A DNA stretch of 64,000 nucleotides from a virus: IMG/VR virus record IMGVR_UViG_3300024358_000009, positions 1-64,000 of that record; one strand, written 5' to 3'. The notes beneath the pieces are model-generated. The model saw nothing but the letters and a program-made list of their open reading frames with translations, was not told the DNA's origin and made no database searches. Each line of letters starts with the position of its first letter. Position 1 is the stretch's first letter. The position numbers and the translations under genes are program-made. Of this stretch, positions 21,024 through 29,002 are shown one piece after another.

Positions 21024-21507
21024 AAAGACATATTAATCTTTTTGTATTAGAGTCAATAGCTATTTTTTCTAATATTGGTATTTCTTCAAACCATTCAAAT
21101 AAAGTTTCCTCACTTATATTATGATGACAATCATTTGGTCTATTCCACTTGTATGGAACTGATACTATGAGTTTATTAACTATTTTTTTAAGTTCATTAA
21201 ATACATTTTTTTGTCTTCCTTCAAAATGTTCAAATGCTTGTAAGCATATAGCTAAATCAAACTTATGATTGAATGTCCAAGGTGTAATTGTACAATCAAA
21301 TACATAATTTATATGTTTGTTATGTTGTTTTTCTATTCTTACGGAATTTAAACACAACGGAAAATATGAACATCCTAATTCTAAAATAGACAGTGGATTT
21401 AAATTTTTTGCAATTTCTATTACTTCTTTATAATAATTCCATCTTTTAACAAAATATTTGTCTTCTTTACATTTTTTATCATAATCTTCTTTTGTAACAA
21501 ATTTCAT
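21007..21507 (-). CDS. SAM-dependent methyltransferase, 166 aa
   Basis: ILELGCSYFPLC near residue 40 is motif I, FDLAICLQAFEHFEG matches the motif IV region, and KLIVSVPYKW the following strand. It is shorter than usual and likely acts on a sugar or lipid in the glycan pathway set around it. It overlaps its upstream neighbour by 4 bases. Confidence 0.8.
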   Translation of the reverse strand: MKFVTKEDYDKKCKEDKYFVKRWNYYKEVIEIAKNLNPLSILELGCSYFPLCLNSVRIEKQHNKHINYVFDCTITPWTFNHKFDLAICLQAFEHFEGRQKNVFNELKKIVNKLIVSVPYKWNRPNDCHHNISEETLFEWFEEIPILEKIAIDSNTKRLICLYDFTK

Positions 21508-21899
21508 TTTTTAGGACTTTTTGTTTTTATTCCTAATTGCTTATATACATTTCTTGCTTTTGGATTGTCATCTATTGCTAATATAACTTTGTCCTTAATG
21601 CTTTCTGCGTGTTTCTTTTTTGATTCTAATTGTTGTTCTTTATTGTTTCCAATATTATTCATCATTAGTCTATTATATTTAATTCCTGATTTTTTTAAAA
21701 CTTTTGTTGTTTCTGATCTATCTGATTCTGGTCTTCCTGTAACTATATAAATTTTATTTGTTTTTGCTAATTCATTAACATAATCAATCATTTTTTTAAT
21801 TGGATATATACCATTACGAATAATAGTGTTATCTATATCAACAATAACTACTGTTGATTTGCTAAAGAATTTCTCAACTTGTTGGTAAAGGTTCAGCAT
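21504..21899 (-). CDS. HAD-family phosphatase, 131 aa
   Basis: VVIVDIDNTIIRN (DxDxT nucleophile motif), IYIVTGRPESDR (second motif), a Lys in the KKSGIKYN region and ILAIDDNPKARN (DD motif) form a complete HAD core, close to the 3'-phosphatase half of phage polynucleotide kinases. I choose the ATG after GGGGCGATACA rather than an earlier one that would overlap the upstream gene by 65 bases. The substrate could be a nucleic-acid end or a sugar phosphate. Confidence 0.8.
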   Translation of the reverse strand: MLNLYQQVEKFFSKSTVVIVDIDNTIIRNGIYPIKKMIDYVNELAKTNKIYIVTGRPESDRSETTKVLKKSGIKYNRLMMNNIGNNKEQQLESKKKHAESIKDKVILAIDDNPKARNVYKQLGIKTKSPKK

Positions 21900-22095
21900 T
21901 GTATCGCCCCATTGTAATATTCTTTGTTGCAACAACATCCTTATTAGTAAATTCCCATATTAATCCATTATTAAGAATAACAGTAAATACTTTCTCTATT
22001 TCAGTGCCATATTCAGTAACTAACCAAATTCTTCCCCTACCTTTTGGAGTTTCTACTTCTAATTCTTGTCTTGGTTCATATATCACAATTGGCAT
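21874..22095 (-). CDS. small hypothetical protein, 73 aa
   Basis: A compact beta-rich protein (GRGRIWLVTEYGTEIEKVFTVIL, then GLIWEFTNKDVV) that looks like an SH3-like or small barrel fold. It has no motif to assign a function. It overlaps both neighbours in the operon. Confidence 0.65.
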   Translation of the reverse strand: MPIVIYEPRQELEVETPKGRGRIWLVTEYGTEIEKVFTVILNNGLIWEFTNKDVVATKNITMGRYNAEPLPTS

Positions 22096-22756
22096 TTTTA
22101 ATCTCTATCGCAGAATCTCTTCTGCATAAATCTTGATATAATTTTTTATCTTTCGACCATTCTTTGCCTGTCCACCACTCAAATCCATTCAATTCACTTT
22201 TATAAATACAGCATTCTTCGTAACCACCCATCATATAATAATAAATACACCCAGATTTTTTAGCTAAAGTAGTTTCAATTAGCGTACTAACATTTCCTAA
22301 AGAAAGTTGTGGTTTTTTATAATCCCACGCAAATTGAACTCCGACAAAAGATTTTTTAAAAAGCTTATAACAAACAAACCCTATCAATTCTGATTCATAA
22401 AAATATTGAATTGAATTTTCTAACATAAGCTCATTATCAAAAACATGTTCGCTAAGAAAACCTCTTTTTGTTTGATAACACTTTGATATTCTTTCAACAT
22501 CTTCCTTAGATGGTTTTCCTAATTGATATTCTATCTTTTTGCTTATTTTTTTTGTTTTTTTATGGCATTCTAGTTCTGACAAGTTATACCTTATTGATCT
22601 TGCTTGAAACCAATAATCGTTCCAAGGTAACCAACCATTTTCTAATAAATTATCTAAATCGTCATTAATTTCTGGGTATCCAAAAACACCACAGTGAATT
22701 AAATCTTGATTAGATATTTTTCCAAAACCATTTATATGATCAAAAAATATTTTCAT
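22076..22756 (-). CDS. GNAT-fold aminoacyl-tRNA-protein transferase-like protein
   Basis: The layout resembles arginyl/leucyl-tRNA-protein transferases (ATE/Bpt): an N-terminal segment ending WFQARSIRYNL, a long central helix set, then LSLGNVSTLIETTLAKKSGCIYYYMMGG and a following CCIYKSELNGFEWWTG, matching the C-terminal ATE pattern (LGxYxxLxxIxxAxxxGxxYxYLGYxI...M.YK..F.P). The usual N-terminal CxxC is not evident. If active it would add an amino acid to protein N-termini and mark them for degradation. It is the first gene of the minus operon, next to a palindrome. Confidence 0.5.
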   Translation of the reverse strand: MKIFFDHINGFGKISNQDLIHCGVFGYPEINDDLDNLLENGWLPWNDYWFQARSIRYNLSELECHKKTKKISKKIEYQLGKPSKEDVERISKCYQTKRGFLSEHVFDNELMLENSIQYFYESELIGFVCYKLFKKSFVGVQFAWDYKKPQLSLGNVSTLIETTLAKKSGCIYYYMMGGYEECCIYKSELNGFEWWTGKEWSKDKKLYQDLCRRDSAIEIKNANCDI

Positions 22757-22778
22757 GTAAATATTTACACTTAATTAA
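22756..22778. promoter_or_regulatory. palindromic operator-like region in divergent gap
   Basis: TGTAAATATTTACA (22756-22769) is a perfect 14-base palindrome starting at the minus-strand ATG, followed by TTAATTAA (22771-22778). Both lie in the only divergent gap of the left half, between the minus operon and the plus element at 22779. A dimeric repressor site is a reasonable reading. Confidence 0.5.
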
Positions 22779-22794
22779 CGAATAAGTATAAAAA
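22779..22794 (+). promoter_or_regulatory. CGAATAAG..TATA element, site 10
   Basis: CGAATAAGTATAAAAA follows the palindrome and precedes ACAGGAG and the ATG at 22807. This is the last intergenic copy of the element in the window. Confidence 0.5.
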
Positions 22795-22806
22795 ACAGGA
22801 GTTTAT

Positions 22807-23280
22807 ATGAATATTTTTGCATTAGATTTAAACACCAAACAAGCTGCTGAATGGCATGTAGATAAACATGTAGTCAAAATGCCATTAGAAAGTGCCCAAA
22901 TGCTTTGTACAGTTCTTAATCAACTTGGAGTTAAAACACCATATAAATCAGCTTATGCAAAACATCCATGCACTATTTGGGCAGGAGAAAGCATGGATAA
23001 TTTTATTTGGTTATGTGAACTTGGATTAGAACTTTGTAAAGAGTATACTTATCGTTATGAAAAAGAACATAAGTGTGAAGCTATTATTAAAGAGTGTTTA
23101 ACATATTCTTGTAAAGTTCCAAATAAAGGACTTACAAAATTTGCTCAAGCTATGCCAGAAGAATTAAAAAAAGACAATCCAATAGATGGTTATAGAGAAT
23201 ATTACATAAGGTGTAAATATCATATAGCATCTTGGAAAAAAAGAAATATTCCTTTTTGGTTTATAAAATATGAAACTTAA
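22807..23280 (+). CDS. conserved phage protein (DKHVVKM family), 157 aa
   Basis: The start NIFALDLNTKQAAEWHVDKH then VVKMPLESAQML, a TIWAGESMDNFIWL block, and the C-terminal PIDGYREYYIRCKYHIASWK match a protein common in large phages. Its conserved His, Lys and Glu suggest an enzyme, but I know of no established activity. It is the first gene after element site 10. Confidence 0.8.
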   Translation: MNIFALDLNTKQAAEWHVDKHVVKMPLESAQMLCTVLNQLGVKTPYKSAYAKHPCTIWAGESMDNFIWLCELGLELCKEYTYRYEKEHKCEAIIKECLTYSCKVPNKGLTKFAQAMPEELKKDNPIDGYREYYIRCKYHIASWKKRNIPFWFIKYET

Positions 23281-23866
23281 CATCGTTACTGTTCTATGGA
23301 GAAAAAACTATATATTAGAACAGTATAAAACAATACCTAAAAAACCAGACATTAATTGGATTTTATGTAAAACAAATTTGTGGGGAAAGATACCAAATCA
23401 AATTTTATTTAATACAGAATTAAATACAATTGTTTTAGAAACTAAAATTAAAACTAAAAATAAAACAGAGCATATAACAGATTTTGTTTTAAAAATTAAC
23501 CATGGATTAAAAAATGTAGAACATGGTTTTTTTTATATTTTAGATGATGATAATTCATTTAATAATGAAATTTATAATGTATTTAATGAATATAAAAATT
23601 CTAATTATAAAATGATAATAGGAAATCAAATAAGAAATAAAAGAGGAAAAATTCTTTCGGCTCAATATCCAAAGCATGGATGTATAGATATGGGAAATGT
23701 TATTTGTTCAACAGATATTTTTAATAAAGTAGATTATTTTAATAACATAAACAAAAAAAATCGTTTATATGATTGGCAATTTTGGTTAGAATGTTTTAAT
23801 TCTATATCAAAAGATGATGTTTTGCTTTTACATAAAAATATTTTTAATTATAATGGATTAAGATAA
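23270..23866 (+). CDS. glycosyltransferase-like protein, 198 aa
   Basis: FFYILDDDNSFN near residue 90 is a DxD-type site and GCIDMGNVICSTDIF resembles the acceptor strand of GT-A enzymes. The gene is extremely AT-rich. It is the first member of a block of seven glycan genes to 27086, each overlapping or touching the next. Confidence 0.7.
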   Translation: MKLNIVTVLWRKNYILEQYKTIPKKPDINWILCKTNLWGKIPNQILFNTELNTIVLETKIKTKNKTEHITDFVLKINHGLKNVEHGFFYILDDDNSFNNEIYNVFNEYKNSNYKMIIGNQIRNKRGKILSAQYPKHGCIDMGNVICSTDIFNKVDYFNNINKKNRLYDWQFWLECFNSISKDDVLLLHKNIFNYNGLR

Positions 23867-24516
23867 TGTCAGCTATAGGTGCTCACAAAATAACTGAAGA
23901 TTTTGAAAAAAAACTATGTGATTATACTGGTTCTCCATACGCAGTTGCTCTTGATAATATGAGCAATGCTTTATTTTTATCTCTTTATTTTGAAAAAAAT
24001 ATAAAAAAATCAATAAAAGAAGATTATATAATTATTCCATCAAGAACATATCCTTCTGTTCCTTGTGAAATAATTCATGCTGGACTTAAAGTTAAATTTG
24101 AAAATACTAATGAAAAAATGTTAAAAGGTGCTTACCAATTAAAAAATTCTAATGTTTGGGATTCGGCATTAAGATTTACAGCTGATATGTATATACCTAA
24201 TTCTTATATGTGCATATCTTTTACTGGTCCATATAAAATATTAAAATTAAGTAAGGGTGGTGCTATTTTAACAGATGATATAGAAGCTGTTAAATGGTTT
24301 AAAAGGGCTAGGTTTAGCGGAAGAAGAGAATGTTCTTATCATGAAGATAATTTTGATATGCTTGGTTGGAATTTTTATATGATGCCAGAATTAGCAGCAA
24401 GAGGATTATTACTTATGTCTGGCTTTTATAATAGTGATAATACAAAAAAACATATTGAAGATTTAGAATTGCCGTATCCAGATTTAAGCAATTTTAAAAT
24501 ATATAGCGAAAAATAA
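23866..24516 (+). CDS. DegT/DnrJ/EryC1-type aminotransferase, short form
   Basis: FEKKLCDYTGSPYAVALDNM and CISFTGPYKILKLSKGGAILTDD correspond to the PLP site of sugar aminotransferases; the Lys in PYKILKL is the likely Schiff-base residue. LGWNFYMMPELAARGLL matches the substrate region. The protein is 216 residues against about 370 for the family and lacks the C-terminal domain, so it may be truncated, or a streamlined enzyme that makes amino sugars for the cluster. Confidence 0.8.
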   Translation: MSAIGAHKITEDFEKKLCDYTGSPYAVALDNMSNALFLSLYFEKNIKKSIKEDYIIIPSRTYPSVPCEIIHAGLKVKFENTNEKMLKGAYQLKNSNVWDSALRFTADMYIPNSYMCISFTGPYKILKLSKGGAILTDDIEAVKWFKRARFSGRRECSYHEDNFDMLGWNFYMMPELAARGLLLMSGFYNSDNTKKHIEDLELPYPDLSNFKIYSEK

Positions 24517-24517
24517 A

Positions 24518-25216
24518 ATGATACATATTTATGGTTTATGTTATAGGATATTAAAATATCCAGATGAAACTATAAAAAGACTAAGGGAAACTGCATCAGA
24601 AGACTTTCATTTAACATGTATTGAATCACGATCTTGTAACTCTGATAAATTTTTTGAATGGGGAATGGAATGTTTAAAAAATAAAAAAATTCAAAGATTT
24701 ATAACATCGAGCACAAATTCTAGAGGATATGGATTTAATTGGTCTATAAAAAATTTTCCGCCAGATAATTCTGAAGATTTTTTTATTATTACAGATTTAG
24801 ATTTGCTAGTTCCAAAAGATTTTGACTGGATAAAAGAAATAAGAGAAAAAATGAAAGAAAATGTTATATGCGGTTTTACATTAAGCAATGAAAACTATAT
24901 AAGTCCTAATTCTGGATGGCATGAAAAATATGTTAAAAAACATAAACTTTTTGGAATGTGGTTAACATCAGTTAAAACACTGTGTTTTATGGAAATATTA
25001 TCTAAAACAAGTTGTAATATACAAGATGTTATTTTAATAAAAGATATGGAAAAATATGGAAAAAGAGATATAATAGACAAAAAATTATATCATTTTGGAT
25101 GGGATTCATATAAAGATGATCCAGATTATTGGAAAGATAAAAAACCATTAGCTTGGCAACAAAAATCAGATAAAAATGATTTAGACAAAATTCCTGTATT
25201 TAAGGTTTATGAATAA
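24518..25216 (+). CDS. GT-A glycosyltransferase-like protein, 232 aa
   Basis: DFFIITDLDLLVPKDFDW around residue 90 is a DxD metal site. SSTNSRGYGFNWSIKNF precedes it as the donor strand. The end has a His in LYHFGWDSYKDDPDYW. No closer family. Part of the AT-rich glycan block. Confidence 0.75.
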   Translation: MIHIYGLCYRILKYPDETIKRLRETASEDFHLTCIESRSCNSDKFFEWGMECLKNKKIQRFITSSTNSRGYGFNWSIKNFPPDNSEDFFIITDLDLLVPKDFDWIKEIREKMKENVICGFTLSNENYISPNSGWHEKYVKKHKLFGMWLTSVKTLCFMEILSKTSCNIQDVILIKDMEKYGKRDIIDKKLYHFGWDSYKDDPDYWKDKKPLAWQQKSDKNDLDKIPVFKVYE

Positions 25217-25818
25217 TGATTACTGAAAATTCTTTAAATATAGTAAAAAAAATAACTGAAAAAATTCCAAGTTTTCATCATCATTATCATATTCTATACG
25301 ATATTGCAAATAATATAAAAAAAGATACTATAAATTATGTTGAAATTGGTGCTTATGCTGGAGCTTCGGCAATATTAATGCTTCACAATAAAAATGTTAA
25401 AGTTATATCTATAGACATAGGAAAACCAATAGGAAAACAAAAAGTATTAAACAATATAAACATTTTTTTTAGTGAAGAAAGATTTAAATATATACAAGGA
25501 AATTCACAAAATCAAAAAACTATAGATGAATTATTGAAAATAACAAATGAAATAGATATTTTATTTATAGATGGAGATCATTCATTTGAAGGCGTAATCA
25601 AGGATTTTGAAAACTATTCAAATTTTGTATCAAAAAATGGTTTTATAGTTTTTGATGATTATAGGTGTCCTATATGCGTACAAGTAAAACCAGCAGTTGA
25701 TAAAATAGTTAAAGATTTAGACAAAAATAAATTTGAAGTGATTGGTGCAATGGAAAATATATATGGAGCACATCCTAAAAAAAATAAAGGAAATTGTTTT
25801 ATAGTTAAAAAAATATGA
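25216..25818 (+). CDS. class I methyltransferase (Methyltransf_24 type)
   Basis: YVEIGAYAGASAILML near residue 38 is motif I, VISIDIGKP is motif II, and ILFIDGDHSFEGVIKDFENY with VFDDY is the metal-binding acidic set of the CmcI/O-methyltransferase group. It likely methylates a sugar hydroxyl in the surrounding pathway. Confidence 0.88.
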   Translation: MITENSLNIVKKITEKIPSFHHHYHILYDIANNIKKDTINYVEIGAYAGASAILMLHNKNVKVISIDIGKPIGKQKVLNNINIFFSEERFKYIQGNSQNQKTIDELLKITNEIDILFIDGDHSFEGVIKDFENYSNFVSKNGFIVFDDYRCPICVQVKPAVDKIVKDLDKNKFEVIGAMENIYGAHPKKNKGNCFIVKKI

Positions 25819-27086
25819 ATAAAATAAATATACTTATATTTCCATGCGGATCAGAAATAGGATTAGAAATTTTTGAATCTTTAAAATTTTTAAAAAACAT
25901 AAATATTATTGGTGGAAGCAGTATTGATGATCATGGAAAATTTGTTTTTAAAAATTATTATAAAAATTTTCCTTTTATAAATAAAAAAAACTTTATTCCG
26001 TTTGTAAAAAAATTTGTTAAAAATAAAAAAATAGATTTTATTTACCCTTGTATGGATTCGGTTTTATTTATATTAAAAAAATATGAAAAAAAAATTGGCT
26101 GTAAAGTATTGACATCTGATTTTAAAACAACAGAAATTTGTTTGTCAAAAGAAAAAACATATTTAAAATTAAAAAATGTAATAGATGTTCCAAAAATTTA
26201 CAAAAACATAAATGATGTTAAAAAGTATCCTGTATATTTAAAGCCAAAAATAGGATATGGATCAAGAAATCATTTTATAGCATATTCAAAAAAAGAAGCA
26301 AAAATTTTCTTAAAAAAAAGAAAAAATTATTTAATTTTAGAATTTTTAAACGGAAAAGAATATACAATAGACTGTTTTACAGATAAAAATAAAAATTTAA
26401 TTTTTGTAAACGCAAGACAAAGAGCAAGAATTTCAAATGGTATTAGCACAAATATAAAATTAATTAATAAAAAAATATTTTATAGTATAGCGAAAAAAAT
26501 AAACAAAACAATAAATTTAAATGGATCTTGGTTTTTTCAATTAAAAGAAGATTATAATAAAAAATTAAAACTTTTAGAAGTAGCACCGAGAATAGCAGGG
26601 TCTTCTGCAATATGTAGATATTTAGGAATAAATCTTTCAGAATTAACAATAATGAATGAAATTTATGACAATTTAAAAATTATAAAAAATAATTTAAAAA
26701 TAGAAACAGACAGATCTTTACAAACAAAACAAAAAGTAAATATAAAATTTAAATATGTTTACATAGATTTAGATGATACAATAATTTTAAATAATAAAAT
26801 AAATGAAAATATAATTGAATTGATATTTAATTTTATAAACAGAAACAAAAAAATAATTTTAATTTCAAGACATAAAAAAAATATAAATAAAACATTAAAA
26901 AAATTTAAAATAAATCATCTTTTTGATAAAATTATACATATTAAAAACAATGAAAAAAAAAGTAAATATATAAAAAACAAAAATTCTGTTTTTATAGATG
27001 ATTCTTTTTCAGAAAGACTGGATGTAAGTATCAATAAAAAAATAAATGTTTTTTGTGTTAATAGTTGTATGTGTTTAAAAGAATAA
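25815..27086 (+). CDS. ATP-grasp ligase fused to HAD hydrolase
   Basis: Residues 1-305 are an ATP-grasp enzyme of carbamoyl-phosphate-synthase type: FPCGSEIGLEI at the start (Rossmann-like), VYLKPKIGYGSRNHF (phosphate loop), YLILEFLNGKEYTID and LLEVAPRIAGSS (metal and substrate). Residues 315-423 are a HAD domain: VYIDLDDTIILNN, IILISRHKKN and SVFIDDSFSERLD. A ligase-phosphatase fusion could condense an activated sugar or amino acid. The gene is extremely AT-rich, with many poly-Lys/Ile codons. It ends convergent with the next gene, 3 bases apart. Confidence 0.85.
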   Translation: MNKINILIFPCGSEIGLEIFESLKFLKNINIIGGSSIDDHGKFVFKNYYKNFPFINKKNFIPFVKKFVKNKKIDFIYPCMDSVLFILKKYEKKIGCKVLTSDFKTTEICLSKEKTYLKLKNVIDVPKIYKNINDVKKYPVYLKPKIGYGSRNHFIAYSKKEAKIFLKKRKNYLILEFLNGKEYTIDCFTDKNKNLIFVNARQRARISNGISTNIKLINKKIFYSIAKKINKTINLNGSWFFQLKEDYNKKLKLLEVAPRIAGSSAICRYLGINLSELTIMNEIYDNLKIIKNNLKIETDRSLQTKQKVNIKFKYVYIDLDDTIILNNKINENIIELIFNFINRNKKIILISRHKKNINKTLKKFKINHLFDKIIHIKNNEKKSKYIKNKNSVFIDDSFSERLDVSINKKINVFCVNSCMCLKE

Positions 27087-27089
27087 CAT

Positions 27090-27623
27090 TTAAAAATTTT
27101 TTTTAATTCCGTAAAAATATAAATCTTTTGAATTGTAATTTGTTTCAAAACAATACTCTTTAAACATCAAATTTATATCAATTTGTTCTAAAAAATCTTT
27201 TTCTTCTAAATTTTTATAATAATCCCAATTTGCCAATGGAGAAGCTGCTTTATCATTTCTTTTTGTTCCATGTTCTGGTCTTCCTATTGTTGCACATGTA
27301 AAAAATAAAAGCCCATTAGGTTTTGTCATTCTGTACATATTAACAAATGTTTCTAACCAAAATGGATTGTGTTCAAAGCATTCACAAGAAGCTGTTGTAT
27401 CAAAAATATTGTCTAAATAATTTAACTTTTGCCCCTCACAAACTACATCAACACATTTTCCTTCTCCAACATCAACTCCAGTATAATCGCATTTTTCAAA
27501 AAAAACTCTTATTGTTCCATTTATATTTAAACTTCCTATTTCTAATACTTTTGAATGGATGAAATAATTAGGAAATTTATTTTTTATTTTTTTAACAAAG
27601 CTCATTTGTTCTGAATGAGACAT
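27090..27623 (-). CDS. SAM-dependent methyltransferase, 177 aa
   Basis: Start set at the ATG behind GAAAGAGAATT; an in-frame TTG five codons earlier is less likely. VLEIGSLNINGTIR is motif I, YTGVDVGEGKCVDVV motif II, and TASCECFEHNPFWLETFVNM with PNGLLFFTCAT the catalytic side. A lone minus-strand gene at the edge of the glycan block; substrate unknown. Confidence 0.8.
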   Translation of the reverse strand: MSHSEQMSFVKKIKNKFPNYFIHSKVLEIGSLNINGTIRVFFEKCDYTGVDVGEGKCVDVVCEGQKLNYLDNIFDTTASCECFEHNPFWLETFVNMYRMTKPNGLLFFTCATIGRPEHGTKRNDKAASPLANWDYYKNLEEKDFLEQIDINLMFKEYCFETNYNSKDLYFYGIKKNF

Positions 27624-27693
27624 AATTCTCTTTCGCAAAAATATTAGTTCATGGGGTATTTACTTTTTAGTTACTTTAATTAGGTAATGCAAC

Positions 27694-28200
27694 ATGAAAA
27701 ATAATGCAGAAACAAAAATTGCACTAAAACGCAATATAAAAGACTTAATAAGAATAGAAAGTGATTCAAATCTTATAGAAGATCCAGACTTTGGGGTTTT
27801 AAAAACAGATATTGGCTGGAAAGAAGAAGACTTTGTTGCATATGTAAGAAAAAAGAACACATCTATATACATATGTCAAATAAGTAATAGTATAATTGGA
27901 TATATAGCTTTCTCAAAAGAAAACGACATTTTAACAATAGATAAATTAGTTATTGATCCAGTTTTAAGAAAAAATGGATTTGGATCAACTTTATTGAACT
28001 TTGTTGAAAATTTAAACTTTTCAAAAATAATTGCTTATGTTAGAGAAAATGATGATGAAAGCATTTTGTTTTTTAAAAACAGAGGTTTTATTGCAAGACT
28101 ACAAAAAAATCATTATGGTTCTTCTATAGACGCTATAGTTTTTGAGAGAAATAAAAATGAAGAAAAAAAATATAAACCAACCAAAAGGAAAACTCGTTAA
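27694..28200 (+). CDS. GNAT acetyltransferase
   Basis: LTIDKLVIDPVLRKNGFGSTLLNFV is the acetyl-CoA binding motif A (R-x-x-G-x-G variant) and ILFFKNRGF motif B. 168 residues. The target is unknown. It starts the plus-strand run after the divergent gap at 27624-27693. Confidence 0.85.
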   Translation: MKNNAETKIALKRNIKDLIRIESDSNLIEDPDFGVLKTDIGWKEEDFVAYVRKKNTSIYICQISNSIIGYIAFSKENDILTIDKLVIDPVLRKNGFGSTLLNFVENLNFSKIIAYVRENDDESILFFKNRGFIARLQKNHYGSSIDAIVFERNKNEEKKYKPTKRKTR

Positions 28201-28339
28201 TTGTCTTGGTTGGTGCAATAAAACATTTATTTCTCCAGACCCAACATCAATAAGGTTTTGTCCTAAGTGCAAAGACAAAAAAAGAGATATGTGTTTATCT
28301 AAATTTGAAACAAAAGAATTAAAAGTGAATTATGATTAG
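28157..28339 (+). CDS. small zinc-finger protein, 60 aa
   Basis: The ATG at 28157 lies inside the GNAT gene end; an upstream TTG is possible. The core CLGWCNKTFISPD, RFCPKCKDK copies the protein at 14749-14910. One zinc site. It overlaps the HNH gene by 8 bases. Confidence 0.7.
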   Translation: MKKKNINQPKGKLVNCLGWCNKTFISPDPTSIRFCPKCKDKKRDMCLSKFETKELKVNYD

Positions 28340-28637
28340 TTTTTTTAAAAATTTATTTTTTGGAGAACCAAGGTCAAATAAATGGCCAGCACTTAGAGAT
28401 AAAATAATAAAAGAAAACTGTGAATGTTTAGCCTGTGGAACAAAAAAAGAATTAACTTGTCACCATATAATACCTTTTAGCAAAAATAAAAAGTTAGAAC
28501 TTGAAGAATCTAACTTAGTAGTATTATGTAATACATGTCATTTTGTTTTTGGGCATTTGAAAAGCTGGAATTCATATAATAAAAATGTTATAAAAGACTG
28601 TAGAGAATATAGATTAAAAGTGGAGTATAGACCATGA
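28332..28637 (+). CDS. HNH endonuclease
   Basis: CLACGTKKELTCHHIIPFS, then NLVVLCNTCHFVFGH is a full HNH/treble-clef nuclease motif with two CxxC-type zinc pairs and the HH catalytic dyad. 101 residues, typical of small phage HNH enzymes with roles in genome packaging or homing. Confidence 0.88.
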   Translation: MISFFKNLFFGEPRSNKWPALRDKIIKENCECLACGTKKELTCHHIIPFSKNKKLELEESNLVVLCNTCHFVFGHLKSWNSYNKNVIKDCREYRLKVEYRP

Positions 28638-29002
28638 GCGACCCTGTTCCTGGAATATTTCAAAAAGCTGTAAATTTTACCAAAGCAGTTGTAAAACATG
28701 CTGCTACTGGTTTTCAGCGTGTTCCATTAAATGTATTCCATGACAGAATGAATACTTGCAATACATGTGAAAACAAAACAAACGAAGGCACATGCAAATT
28801 GTGTGGTTGTTTTTTAAACATTAAAAATACTTGGGCTTCTGAAAAATGTCCTGCCGGAAAATGGGATATATTTGTAAGTCCAACTCAGCCAGAAAATATT
28901 AATCCAAGTCAACCAAATACCATAACTTTTGATCAAGTTAGAAATAGCCCACAAAATCAACAAGGTGGTTGTGGGTGTGGCAAAAAAAATAATCCCACAT
29001 GA
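28634..29002 (+). CDS. zinc-ribbon phage protein, 122 aa
   Basis: The middle RMNTCNTCENKTNEGTCKLC followed by GCFLNIKNTWASEKCPAGKW matches a common phage zinc protein (R..C..C......C..CGC.....K.......CP.GKW). The C-terminus is low complexity and ends GGCGCGKKN. It may be a virion or assembly accessory. ATGA overlap with the HNH gene. Confidence 0.75.
   Translation: MSDPVPGIFQKAVNFTKAVVKHAATGFQRVPLNVFHDRMNTCNTCENKTNEGTCKLCGCFLNIKNTWASEKCPAGKWDIFVSPTQPENINPSQPNTITFDQVRNSPQNQQGGCGCGKKNNPT

Noticed and set aside
26464-26649. Minus-strand 61-codon frame in the ATP-grasp gene, and similar minus frames at 24691, 24895 and 27660
   Set aside because: Low-complexity shadows created by extreme AT content opposite well-supported genes.
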